Under the pieces are notes generated by a model. The model ran no database searches. It saw only the letters and a list, made by a program, of their open reading frames with translations, and had not been told where the DNA came from. A DNA stretch of 64,000 nt from Bacillota bacterium (lineage in GTDB: Bacteria > Bacillota > Sulfobacillia > Sulfobacillales > Sulfobacillaceae): assembly GCA_026627065.1 (NCBI GenBank), contig JAPNUO010000002.1:486899-550898 (forward strand), written 5' to 3'. Of the stretch, positions 17,211-25,551 are shown piece after piece (within the stretch, counting starts at the first letter, position 1; every line of letters starts with the position of its first letter). The translations under genes were made by a program, and so were the position numbers.

Positions 17211-17607
17211 CGTTTCCGTCTCGGGAGGCGCGAACTTGCTCCGAAAACGTCTCCTCAGTGGTCAGGAAAGGGGTTCGCAACTGATAACGCTTTTAGGGCG
17301 CGGACCCCCGAGTTTTGAGGAGCTGTCTTCGTCATTGCCTGTCGAAATTCATTGGCGACGTTCTGCCTAGATGCCAAAGTATTCCTCACAGAAGTCAGTT
17401 ACACCCGGATGGATCCATAGGGAACCACATGCTCCGGAGCCAGTGCTTGAGATCCTTTGGCCGCGCACGGCGAATAAATTCGGAACCGCTGGAAAAACTA
17501 GCCGGAAAGCCGAGCCTTAGTTCTTTTGAGCGATGGCTGTCGAAAAAGCCGTGTGTTACCATCAAAACAACATGACTTAAGCGCGGTCAGGAAAGCGGGG
17601 GACAATC
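17211..17607. other. 397 bp between the glycosyltransferase and ctaA
   Basis: No intact gene. The minus strand at about 17367-17480 carries a gene relic described separately. The rest (17211-17360 and 17490-17607) shows nothing recognisable beyond the GGGGG ribosome site just before the heme A synthase start. Confidence 0.5.
17367..17480 (-). pseudogene. relic of a TRAP/TAXI-type solute-binding protein C-terminus
   Basis: On the minus strand one frame reads CAAKGSQALAPEHVVPYGSI, and after a single-base shift the next reads HPGVTDFCEEYFGI ending in TAG (17369-17367). The HPG....Y.E.GI ending preceded by a helix and a proline is the usual C-terminus of TAXI/DctP-type solute receptors. The rest of the gene is gone and the frame is broken. 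The assignment rests on about 35 residues and is tentative. Confidence 0.35.
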
Positions 17608-18639
17608 ATGACTGGCGCGTCTAAGCGTGCGCTTTCTGCGCCTTCGGGTCTGATGAAAGTTGTGGCGGTTCTGGCTTCGTTGGGCATGCTGATAATTAAC
17701 CTGGTGGGGTTTTTAGACACCCAAACCAATTCGGCCCTAGGTTGCGGCACGGATTGGCCGCTTTGTAACGGCGCGGTTATCCCGTCCTTTACGAATGAGC
17801 ATGTGGTGATAGAATTTGCCCATCGCATGTTGGTCGGAGGATTTGCGCTTATAGCGGGGATTTTCCTCATTTGGAGCTTGGTCCGTTATCGCGCGCTTAT
17901 TGAAGTCAAGGTGCTCGCCTGGCTTGGCATTGGATTTATCATCGTGCAGTCCGGGCTCGGGGCTTTGGCGGTGCTTTTTGTCAATCCGCCGGCCGTCCTG
18001 GCACTACACTTGGGCTTTGGCATGCTCGCAATGGTCGGCGTCATGTTGTTGACGGTCGTGATCTTTCAGCTCGACGCGCGTGCCCACGGTCGTGACAACG
18101 GGTTGGAATGGCGGCAACAGGATCAGCCGACGACGCGCGTGTGGGTGATCGGGATCTGGATCTACACGTACATTGCCATTTATTGGGGATCATATGTGGC
18201 GTTTCGCGGCGGGGGTGAAGCGTGTCCCACCTGGCCGGGGTGTAACGGTCGGCTCATTCCCGGTTTTAGCGGCCTCGTGGGTCTCGACTTCATCCATCGG
18301 TTGCTGGCGGTCGGTTTGGCCATTTTAGCGGTGGGGTTGCTGGTGCATTTACGAACCCAAAAGGTTCGGCCAGACTTGCGGCGAGGTGCCTTCTGGTTCT
18401 TGTTGGCTGTGCTGGCGCAGATTGCCACCGGCGCCAATCTGGCGCTAAGCCACGTGGCGACCGGGCCGTACATGTTGCACATTACCACGCTGATGGGCCT
18501 ATTTACTGTCCTCAGCTACCTAGGGCTGGAAGTGATGCCCCCGTCCTCAGGTGCCATCGTGCCGGTGGAGATGCCGAACAGCGCAGGGAAGGCATCGGTA
18601 AGCACGCCTCCTCTTCGACACGAGCCGAGTCATCGCTAG
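17608..18639 (+). CDS. ctaA: heme A synthase (CtaA/Cox15 family)
   Basis: A 343-residue, eight-helix membrane protein built as two four-helix halves. Four conserved histidines are His72 (FAHRM), His134 (ALHLG), His230 (FIHRL) and His291 (LHITT). Glu69 lies one helical turn before His72, as in the Bacillus CtaA active site. The cysteine pair Cys46/Cys53 (CGTDWPLC) is matched by Cys206/Cys212 (CPTWPGC) in the second half. It oxidises heme O to heme A for aa3-type cytochrome oxidase, which implies aerobic respiration. The ATG at 17608 follows GGGGG. Neither ctaB nor oxidase subunits are adjacent, an isolated position inside a polysaccharide region. Confidence 0.92.
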   Translation: MTGASKRALSAPSGLMKVVAVLASLGMLIINLVGFLDTQTNSALGCGTDWPLCNGAVIPSFTNEHVVIEFAHRMLVGGFALIAGIFLIWSLVRYRALIEVKVLAWLGIGFIIVQSGLGALAVLFVNPPAVLALHLGFGMLAMVGVMLLTVVIFQLDARAHGRDNGLEWRQQDQPTTRVWVIGIWIYTYIAIYWGSYVAFRGGGEACPTWPGCNGRLIPGFSGLVGLDFIHRLLAVGLAILAVGLLVHLRTQKVRPDLRRGAFWFLLAVLAQIATGANLALSHVATGPYMLHITTLMGLFTVLSYLGLEVMPPSSGAIVPVEMPNSAGKASVSTPPLRHEPSHR

Positions 18640-18651
18640 CGCTTGCGTACG

Positions 18652-18681
18652 CGCCCCGAATCGGAATCCCGGTTCGGGGCG
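18652..18681 (+). terminator. hairpin after ctaA
   Basis: CGCCCCGAA (18652-18660) pairs with TTCGGGGCG (18673-18681) over a 12-base loop, starting 12 bp after the stop. The following TGATTGTCT is only a weak T-run, so it may be an imperfect Rho-independent terminator. Confidence 0.6.
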
Positions 18682-18929
18682 TGATTGTCTGAGGCTGTGC
18701 TTGGGCGGACTGTCTCGGGTGAGAATCTCGAATGGTTGACAGAATACCTGCCGCTAGCCAAAAGCCCTGGTGTCCCACCGCGAGGGCGAGATTAACGTCG
18801 GATTATTTCTTTGAGGAGGGCGAGTGCGGAGTGTAACTCACGTTTCGGATTCTGTCTGAGTAGCTCGGTGTCCATCAACAACGTCCCCGGAATGATTGGG
18901 TGCAAGCGCTGGACAAACACCCGGAGCCA
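18682..18929. other. non-coding stretch before the IS3 relic
   Basis: No gene or clear repeat is visible. It may include the lost 5' end of the IS3-family element, whose first recognisable coding trace begins near 18970. Confidence 0.35.
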
Positions 18930-19710
18930 CCCTTTGTGAACTCAGGGCGATTGCGTTAAGCTGAGCAGACCGTGCGGGATCTCGAGCGGCGGAGCCGCGA
19001 TTTGGAAGAAGAAAATGCGATCCGAAAAAAGCGATGTGCATCTTCGCTAGCAGCCGGAAGTAAAATTCACGTTCATTCATGAACACCGCTCCATCTTCCG
19101 GATCACGAAGATGTGTCAGATATTGCGTGTCTCGCGGAGCGGCTATTATCAGTGGCGGCACCCGTCTACGCTGATGCCTCCCGTTGGGGGAGTTTCCAAT
19201 TCCCTGCTGACCGTCCGCATTTGGTCGGGATAGCCGACATTACGGACCCACGACCGCACAAGGCTGGCTGTCTTGCGCCACCATTGAAGAATTTTACAGT
19301 TGTGCCATGGTCGGTGGGGCGCTCGGCGATTGGATGAGGGTAAGCTCACGAACCGCGTCTGAGCCCCGGCGGGGCGTGATTCAGCACGCCAACCGCGGTC
19401 GTCAAGGTCTTCCGTGCGGCTGGCCCCGCCCGGTTGCGTCACGATGGGATGATGGCCCGTGTTCTCTGCGCAGGGCCCGGCGACGACAACGCGTGCCGCG
19501 AATGGTCTTCCATTCTCTGAAAGAAAGCACTACGGGATCAAACACTGCTGGTGCCCACGCGACGAGGCCATGTCGGCCATTTTTCCTCCAACCACCAGCG
19601 CGTCCACAGTGCCTGAGACTACCGCAGCCCGCTGGCCACAGTCTCCGAAGGAGGAGACCCCCGACTTTTCGTCGTCGAATTTGTTGACATAGGTCCAGCG
19701 AGTCATCCCC
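18930..19710 (+). mobile_element. decayed IS3-family insertion sequence
   Basis: Fragments of IS3 OrfA/OrfB occur in the right order but in shifting frames. The end of OrfA (VRDLERRSRDLEEENAI) is at 18972. The OrfB N-terminus ([20 protein letters not shown], then SRSGYYQWR) is at 19072, part of the DDE core (ADIT, then TIEEFYSCAMVGGALGDWMR) near 19230-19340, and GVIQHANRGRQ, matching GxxxHSDRGxQ, at about 19375. DNACREW with the shifted FHSLKES is near 19487-19525, and the C-terminal NHQRVHSA.DYRSPL near 19590-19630. Stop codons, frameshifts and internal deletions make it non-functional. A right end may lie around TTTGTTGACATAGGTCCA near 19680-19697. Confidence 0.75.
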
Positions 19711-19774
19711 ACGATCCACGGCGGGCCGCCACCGTGGGTCCGCACACCCTGCAGTTCATCAACGAGTTCGGTTC

Positions 19775-19855
19775 GATATATAGTGTATAACAATAATCGC
19801 TAATAATGGAACAAAATGGTATACAAAAAATGGAAAACGGTGTAAAATCATCAGG
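19775..19855 (+). promoter_or_regulatory. AT-rich promoter region before the YdcF-like gene
   Basis: An AT-rich island in GC-rich surroundings. It contains extended -10 candidates TGG-TATACA (19817-19825) and TG-TAAAAT (19841-19848), either of which could serve the polysaccharide genes downstream. It begins just after the IS3 relic. Confidence 0.4.
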
Positions 19856-19921
19856 GGTTTCTGAAGCAGGCGTCAGGAGGAGGTGCAGAGTTCGCGGAGA
19901 TTCGGGGGGAGACAGTGGTGG

Positions 19922-20530
19922 ATGGTAGTGTTGGGGCTGCTATTGTTAGGCGGCCTGGGTCTGGGAGCAATGAACGTCGGCGAATGGCTCGATGTCAACC
20001 AGCGTCCGATCCCTTCCGAAGCCATCATCATCCTTGGGGGAGGACCGCCGGCGCGGGTGACCACCGGCGTTTCGCTATACCGCCACGGTTTCGGGCACTG
20101 GATCATTCTCACCGGGGGAGATCCCACGGGAGCTCCCTGTACGGAGGCGGAGGAAATGGCCCGCGAGGCCTTGCGTGAAGGCGTGCCAGCATCGCGCCTT
20201 GTGCTGGATAATCGGGCACTGACCACGTATCAAAATGCGGTGGACAGTTGGGACATTATGCGGCGGCATCATTGGCGTTCGGCTCTGGTTGTGTCGTCCA
20301 ACTTTCATATGCGCCGAGTCTCTATTGTCTTCTCCCTCGTCTATCGCCACAGTCCCATTCGGTTGCGCTTTATTGCCTCGCCCGATTCCGCATTTCATCC
20401 CCGGCATTGGTGGACAAGCCTTGAGGGGTGGCGCTTGGTGGTGACGGAACTGCTACTCATTCCTGTGAATGCCGTGCAAGGATATTTGACCCCGCTTAGT
20501 CGTCACGAGAAACGGGAACAAATCAGGTGA
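19922..20530 (+). CDS. YdcF/SanA/ElyC-family (DUF218) membrane-anchored protein
   Basis: A 202-residue protein with a hydrophobic N-terminal anchor (VVLGLLLLGGLGLGAM) and a DUF218 domain. The motifs are AIIILGGGPPARVTTGVSLYRHG (the start of the Rossmann-like fold), GAPCTEAEEMAREALREGVP and VVSSNFHMRR, the family's conserved SxxxHxxR element. Relatives (ElyC, SanA) act in envelope or polysaccharide-precursor metabolism at the outer membrane face. ATG 19922 is preferred, with GGAG 10 nt upstream. GTG 19883 is in frame, but its AGGAGG is only 2 nt away. It heads the plus-strand polysaccharide genes. Confidence 0.82.
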   Translation: MVVLGLLLLGGLGLGAMNVGEWLDVNQRPIPSEAIIILGGGPPARVTTGVSLYRHGFGHWIILTGGDPTGAPCTEAEEMAREALREGVPASRLVLDNRALTTYQNAVDSWDIMRRHHWRSALVVSSNFHMRRVSIVFSLVYRHSPIRLRFIASPDSAFHPRHWWTSLEGWRLVVTELLLIPVNAVQGYLTPLSRHEKREQIR

Positions 20531-20569
20531 CCCGTAAAGAACTTACGGCCGAGGAGGCAACGAACGACG

Positions 20570-21574
20570 ATGGAGGTTCTCTCGTCCTCGGGAACGACAG
20601 GTCCCGTAGTTGCAGTCATTCCTGCGTTTAATGAGGAGCGGTTTATTGGCAGCGTGGTCTTGGCTGCAAAAAAGTACTGCAACCTCGTCATTGTGGTCGA
20701 TGACGGCTCATCAGACCGTACGGCGGACCTGGCTGAGGCCGCAGGCGCCCTAGTCATTCGGCGTCCGGCGCAAGGCGGCAAAGGCGCCGCCTTGAACACG
20801 GGATTTGAGGCGGCGCTCCGGTATCGTCCGCGAGCCACGGTGATGCTAGACGGCGACGCCCAGCACGATCCGGCCGAAATTGTCGATGTCGCTCGACCCA
20901 TTCTCGAAGGTTGGGCCGACGTGGTGGTCGGGTCGCGGTTTTTGGCCGCGCGCCGCGACACCATTCCCTGGTGGCGACAAATTGGCCAAATTGCCCTCAC
21001 CATTCTTACCAATCAGGCGAGCGGCGTGCGCCTAAGCGATTCCCAGACCGGGTACCGGGCGTTTTCCCTGGAAGCCTTAAGACGCCTTCGGTTTCATTCT
21101 CAAGGGCTCTCGGTGGAATCTGAGATGCAATTTTTACTGAAGGGGACCAACTTGCGCCTGGCAGAGGTGCCCATTCACGTGCGGTATCTGGATGGCAACA
21201 AACGCAATCCGGTGGTGCATGGGCTGAGCGTGGTGGATACCATTTTGGGCCTGATGGCCCGCCGCCGCCCCCTTCTCTTTTTTGCCGTGCCGGGTTTGCT
21301 ATTGGCGGTGGGGGGGTTGCTCCTAGGATATCAGGCCTTTCACGTCGTGCGCGCGACGCACCAAATCCCCCTGGTCTCGACTGTGCTCGGCATGTTGGCC
21401 CTCGTGATTGGATTGCTCTTGGGAGTCACGGGCACCATCTTAAATACGTTGGAGCATTTTGCTACACGGGTCACGAAGGAAATTTTGGACGTGGCGCGCG
21501 AGCGCCCCTCCACATCCTGGGACGAAGCGGGGCATCACGTTGATCCTGTTATCCATCATTCTCGTCAGCTTTAA
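20570..21574 (+). CDS. family 2 glycosyltransferase, dolichol-phosphate-mannose-synthase-like
   Basis: A 334-residue membrane-bound GT2. The catalytic domain occupies about residues 12-230 with VVAVIPAFNEERFIGSVV, VVDDGSSDRTADLAEAAGA and the DxD motif MLDGDAQHD. Two C-terminal membrane helices follow (LLFFAVPGLLLAVGGLLLGY and VLGMLALVIGLLLGVTGTIL), as in polyprenyl-phosphate sugar transferases. It probably loads a sugar onto undecaprenyl phosphate for later transfer outside the cell, for example by the GT-C-like protein encoded at 32.9 kb (inference). The downstream glycosyltransferase gene overlaps its end by about 35 bp. Confidence 0.9.
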   Translation: MEVLSSSGTTGPVVAVIPAFNEERFIGSVVLAAKKYCNLVIVVDDGSSDRTADLAEAAGALVIRRPAQGGKGAALNTGFEAALRYRPRATVMLDGDAQHDPAEIVDVARPILEGWADVVVGSRFLAARRDTIPWWRQIGQIALTILTNQASGVRLSDSQTGYRAFSLEALRRLRFHSQGLSVESEMQFLLKGTNLRLAEVPIHVRYLDGNKRNPVVHGLSVVDTILGLMARRRPLLFFAVPGLLLAVGGLLLGYQAFHVVRATHQIPLVSTVLGMLALVIGLLLGVTGTILNTLEHFATRVTKEILDVARERPSTSWDEAGHHVDPVIHHSRQL

Positions 21575-22619
21575 TAGTCGAAACGACTTGGCTCACGCCT
21601 TGCCTCACCTTTTGGCCCAATCCCTCGAGGAGTGCGAAGTGCTGGTGGTAGACAACCACTCCCAAGACGGGACCGTGGCGTGGCTAAGGGAGGCCTACCC
21701 TACCGTGAGGGTGGTGAGCCTCTCCCAAAATCTCGGCTATGGCAGCGCCGCCAACCTCGGCATTGGGGAAAGCCGCGGCGCCTGGGTGATGGTCGCCAAC
21801 CCGGATACCTGCTTTCAGCCGGGCGCCATAAAGACCTTGCTCAAGGTGGCCCGGGAACGGCCTCAAGCCCTGTTGACGCCGAAATTGGTGATGCCGGACG
21901 GTCGCTTGAATGCCTTGGGAAATGTGATGCATCTGGGCGGGGTAACGAGTTGCTGGCACTATGGTGAGGATCCGGCGGACTACCGGGGCGTGTTGGCGGT
22001 TCCCTTGCTGTCCGGCGCGGTCATCTTGGCGCACCGCGAGACGTGGCGCGCACTCGGCGGCTTTGATGCGGCCTTGTTTCTTTACATGGAGGACGCCGAC
22101 CTCAGTCTGCGCGCGCGCCTCCTGGGCTTATCGCTTTATGCGGTGGCCGACGCGGTGGTTATCCACGACTACGCGCTGAAGCTCACCCCGGCCAAGTTTC
22201 AGTGGCTTGAACAGCATCGCTTGTGGACGCTGCTGAAGATTTTCCGCGTGCGCACGCTGTGGAAACTGGGTCCCGCCATCTTGTTGACCAATGCGATGAC
22301 TTGGGGCTTTGCCTTGACGCAGGGGCTGCCCTACCTCAAAGCGCGGTGGCACGTCGATCTGTGGCTTGTCGGCCACCTCTCTCAGCTGATTCGGGCGCGA
22401 CGCCAGTTTCAGCGGGAGAGGCGGCGAGAGGACAGGGAGGTGGTGGCGTGGATGACCCTTGATCTGCCGTGGGGGCAGCTTTCCGCAGGCGCCTGGACAA
22501 CGCGCGTGGCGACCTGGTTATTTCGCGGGGCCCGGGCGTGGAGCGGATTTCGGGTGGGCCGGACACAAGGCTGGTGGGCTGAGGTTCCGCCCTCTTCTCA
22601 GAAAAGAGCATTCCGATGA
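21540..22619 (+). CDS. family 2 glycosyltransferase (rhamnosyltransferase-like)
   Basis: About 359 residues. GT2 motifs are ILVSFNSRNDLAHALPHLL, VVDNHSQDGTVAWL and the acidic ANPDT near residue 88, followed by GFDAALFLYMEDADLSLRAR, the acceptor-site motif of WbbL-like rhamnosyltransferases. No ATG or GTG lies close to the conserved start. TTG 21540 gives MILLSIILVSF with the domain at the very N-terminus and is preferred over reading from 21459, far inside the upstream gene. It probably adds rhamnose or a similar deoxysugar to a lipid-linked glycan. The stop overlaps the next ATG by 4 bp. Confidence 0.87.
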   Translation: MILLSIILVSFNSRNDLAHALPHLLAQSLEECEVLVVDNHSQDGTVAWLREAYPTVRVVSLSQNLGYGSAANLGIGESRGAWVMVANPDTCFQPGAIKTLLKVARERPQALLTPKLVMPDGRLNALGNVMHLGGVTSCWHYGEDPADYRGVLAVPLLSGAVILAHRETWRALGGFDAALFLYMEDADLSLRARLLGLSLYAVADAVVIHDYALKLTPAKFQWLEQHRLWTLLKIFRVRTLWKLGPAILLTNAMTWGFALTQGLPYLKARWHVDLWLVGHLSQLIRARRQFQRERRREDREVVAWMTLDLPWGQLSAGAWTTRVATWLFRGARAWSGFRVGRTQGWWAEVPPSSQKRAFR

Positions 22620-23152
22620 AAATTACTTGGCATTGCGCCGTGGGACAACCGCGGCCCGACAACCTGCCTCTCCTCGTCTGGCAATATCTGCTCGACATCA
22701 TGCTCAACGATGCCGGCCGCACGCGGTTGAATCACTTGGAGGTGTTTAGCCGCTGGGATTCCTGGATGGCGGGACGGGGCATTGATGCCAGCCCGCCGGC
22801 TCCTTCCGACGTGCGGGGGGACGGGATCGCCCTGCTCGGCCTTCCGCCGGCGGCGCACCCCTGGGCCCATCCGTATCGGCGCGCTTATGTATTAATCGAC
22901 CGATGGGCTTTCCTTCCTACCCTCAGTCCCAGCTATCAACTGGACCAGCAGTATTTTCTGGGGACTTGGCGGTCGCAGCTGGCCGGCGGACTCATGCGCC
23001 TTGGGGAGGCGCTGCACCGGCCGGACATCGTCGATCGCGCCGTGCATCGGGTGCGTCAGGAGTTTCTCAGCACGGTGCCGACGCTCGCGCGCTACACCCT
23101 TACCATCTATCGCCGAATCGGCGATGACAAGGAGGAGTCGGTGCGGTCATGA
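22616..23152 (+). CDS. hypothetical protein in polysaccharide locus
   Basis: A 178-residue soluble protein I do not recognise. It is rich in Trp, Arg and Pro, has no signal peptide or membrane segment, and carries no familiar motif. The visible segments are an N-terminal strand (MKITWHCAVGQP), a helix (LPLLVWQYLLDIMLNDAGRT) and a C-terminal helical half. ATGA overlaps at both ends couple it to the GT2 gene upstream and the GT4 gene downstream, so it is probably a real, co-expressed member of the glycan pathway. Confidence 0.7.
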   Translation: MKITWHCAVGQPRPDNLPLLVWQYLLDIMLNDAGRTRLNHLEVFSRWDSWMAGRGIDASPPAPSDVRGDGIALLGLPPAAHPWAHPYRRAYVLIDRWAFLPTLSPSYQLDQQYFLGTWRSQLAGGLMRLGEALHRPDIVDRAVHRVRQEFLSTVPTLARYTLTIYRRIGDDKEESVRS

Positions 23153-24252
23153 GGCGGATCAGGGTGGGAGTGCTGGATACCCAGCCGGTGGACAGCCATG
23201 GCGGGATCTCCCGGGTCCTCCGGGAATTGATGGAGGCCTGGGCGCCGACCATGGAGGTGACGCGGGTGGCGCCAAAAGGCTCGGCGTGGCCCCTCCTCAG
23301 AAATTATCCCACCGCCGTGGCTGGGGACGGGCATCTCGACGTGTTATACTTGCCCCGGGCAGGTGGCAGTACTGTCCTCCGCAAGACGAGGATCCCGAGT
23401 GTCGTCACCGTCCACGACGTCGGCTTCTGGGATTCGCCGCAAGATCGCCGGGCGCTGGGCCTTCGGCAGGTCATGGTCTACCCGCACTTTTACGCGCTGC
23501 GGCATGCGCATCGCATTGTCACGGTCTCCCGCTTTACCGAAGAGCGCCTCACCACAATGCTTCCCGGACTCCATGGCCGTACCGCGGTGATTCCCTGGGG
23601 CATCAGCCGCGCCTTTGTCGCCTGGAGCGGCACCCGCTTAGCGGCGCGGGTCGCAGCGGAAGCGTTTCTCCAGCGACGGCTGGGCACCCCGCTCTTGATT
23701 TATGTCGGGGACGAGAGCCCGAGAAAGAACATGGGGCTGCTCTTGACCGCCTTTCGCATGGCGAAGTCGGTCTTTCCCAAGGCACAGCTGATTAAGGTGG
23801 GGCAAGCCCGAAGCGTCCAAGACCAGACGCGCACCCGCCAGCTGGTGAGCCGCCTGGCACTCAAGACGCCGGAGGACGTGCTGTTCCTAGAAGGCGTTGA
23901 CGACGCCCGGTTGGCTCAACTTTACGCGGCTGCCGACCTCTTCGTGTCGGCAAGCCTCTATGAAGGCTTTGGATTGCCGGCCCTCGAAGCGCTGGCGGTA
24001 GGGACGCCGGCCCTGGTTACCCAGTGTGCGGCGTTTCCCGAAATTGTGGGCGCTGTGGCTCGACTGGCAGAACCGACGTTGGAAGGGTTCGCCAGCGCCA
24101 TGATGCGGGCCTTGCAGCATCCGCCGGGCGCGGCGGCGCGCACCGAAGCCCAGCGGTTCGTGCGGAACCGGTACGCTTGGGCGACCGCGGCCCGCGCCTA
24201 TCGCGCCATATTTTCCGAACTGGTCAGCGCCCGCACGGCGCGGCTGGGGTAG
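23149..24252 (+). CDS. family 4 glycosyltransferase
   Basis: A 367-residue GT-B enzyme. The N-terminal acceptor domain has HGGISRVLRELME and VVTVHDVGFW. The C-terminal GT4 domain has LLIYVGDESPRKNMGLLLTAF near residue 182 and the nucleotide-sugar motif [21 protein letters not shown] near 267, the E-x7-E element of retaining GT4 enzymes. It acts in the cytoplasm on a lipid-linked or nascent glycan. The ATG overlaps the previous stop (ATGA). A 75-bp gap with no clear terminator follows before the next GT4. Confidence 0.9.
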   Translation: MRRIRVGVLDTQPVDSHGGISRVLRELMEAWAPTMEVTRVAPKGSAWPLLRNYPTAVAGDGHLDVLYLPRAGGSTVLRKTRIPSVVTVHDVGFWDSPQDRRALGLRQVMVYPHFYALRHAHRIVTVSRFTEERLTTMLPGLHGRTAVIPWGISRAFVAWSGTRLAARVAAEAFLQRRLGTPLLIYVGDESPRKNMGLLLTAFRMAKSVFPKAQLIKVGQARSVQDQTRTRQLVSRLALKTPEDVLFLEGVDDARLAQLYAAADLFVSASLYEGFGLPALEALAVGTPALVTQCAAFPEIVGAVARLAEPTLEGFASAMMRALQHPPGAAARTEAQRFVRNRYAWATAARAYRAIFSELVSARTARLG

Positions 24253-24327
24253 GCCGTTGTCTGCGGCGTGTCCACGGCGAACGATTAAGCCTCAAAAGGA
24301 GTAAGCCTCAATGGGGGTGTTTCAGCG

Positions 24328-25551
24328 ATGCGCATCTTACATCTTTTGAATCACGGGCATCTGTCGCCCGATCCGCGTCAGGCGCCGGCCAGCGGCGTCG
24401 TCCGGGTGGCGCTGGAGCTGGCCCGCGTGCAGGCCCGCGAGGGACATACAGTGACGGTGGCGACCGCGGGCGCCAGACCTTGGACAACCGACTGGGGCGG
24501 GGTCACGCTCAGGATGTTGCCCGAACGGCGCTTTGCGGTGCTGGAATGGCAGGGAAAGCGCTGGGACTTCCGCCGCCACCTCGCCTTGGCCCAAGAGACC
24601 TGGCGGCATGGCTACGACGTGGTGCATAGCCACAATTACGGCTACCTCAAGGCGATGCGCGCACGCGTAAAGCTCATGCATTTTCACAGCGATCCGCTGT
24701 ACGCCGGACACCATTTTCAGCCGTGGCGGCCTCAAGATTTCGACACCATGCTGCGGTCTACCGACGGGCTCATTGCCGTCTGCCATTTTGTGGCGGAGCG
24801 AGTGGCCGAGGGCATTCGCCACCGGCGGCCTGTCTGGGTGGTGCCGAACGGTGTGGACACCGCTTGGTATCAATCCGAAGAAGCCAAACAGGCCGGGAGC
24901 GAGCTTCGCCGTCATCTCAACATTCCCCCAAGTGCGATAGTCTTTTTATTCTGCGGGCAGTTTGAGGCGATCAAAGGCATTGGCGTGCTGGCCGAAGCCT
25001 TTGCCCAATTGGCGAGCCGGCGGGACCACGTCTACTTGCTGCTGGCGGGAGGACGCCGCCTGTGGGAGAGCGCGGCCGAGGAAAGTGCCGCGGACGAGGC
25101 TCTTGGCCGCCTGGGGCAAGATGATGTCAAGCGGCGCACGCGGCTCTTGGGACTCGTCGAGCAAGCCCGCATGCCCGCCGTCTACCAGGCGAGCGATGTC
25201 GTAGTGATTCCCTCGCTGTGGACGGAAGCAGCTTCTTTAGTGACCTTGGAATCGGCGGCCAGTGGAAAGCCCATCATCGCCTCCAACGTCGGAGGGATGC
25301 CCGAGGTGGTGACCTCGGATAACGGCATCCTTGTCGAACCCGGAGATGTCGACCAGCTCATTCAAGGAATGGAGGTTTTGGCGTCTGATAGGGAGCTCAG
25401 AGAGCGCATGGGACGTCAGGGCCTGGCGCTTGCGGCAGCGCGCTCGTGGGAGATCACCTGGCAGCGCCTGAAACCGCTGTACGGGCTGGCTCCCAATGTT
25501 TCGCAGGGGGTGGATTCTCGAGCGCCTCGCCGTTCGGCGGAAACCGTTTAA
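24328..25551 (+). CDS. family 4 glycosyltransferase
   Basis: A 407-residue GT-B enzyme. The N-terminal ILHLLNHGHLSPDPR and ASGVVRVALELARVQAREGHTV are typical of GT4 acceptor domains. VVPNGVDTAWY near residue 172, FLFCGQFEAIKGIGVLAEAF near 208 and PSLWTEAASLVTLESAASGKPIIASNVGGMPEVV near 294 form the retaining GT4 donor site. It has no membrane segments. It converges on the FemAB-like gene with a 4-bp overlap of the 3' ends. The donor sugar cannot be read from the sequence. Confidence 0.9.
   Translation: MRILHLLNHGHLSPDPRQAPASGVVRVALELARVQAREGHTVTVATAGARPWTTDWGGVTLRMLPERRFAVLEWQGKRWDFRRHLALAQETWRHGYDVVHSHNYGYLKAMRARVKLMHFHSDPLYAGHHFQPWRPQDFDTMLRSTDGLIAVCHFVAERVAEGIRHRRPVWVVPNGVDTAWYQSEEAKQAGSELRRHLNIPPSAIVFLFCGQFEAIKGIGVLAEAFAQLASRRDHVYLLLAGGRRLWESAAEESAADEALGRLGQDDVKRRTRLLGLVEQARMPAVYQASDVVVIPSLWTEAASLVTLESAASGKPIIASNVGGMPEVVTSDNGILVEPGDVDQLIQGMEVLASDRELRERMGRQGLALAAARSWEITWQRLKPLYGLAPNVSQGVDSRAPRRSAETV

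Noticed and set aside
19530..19793. Minus-strand open frame of 87 codons
   Set aside because: Lies over the 3' part of the IS3 relic, where the plus strand still shows OrfB motifs; no ribosome site.
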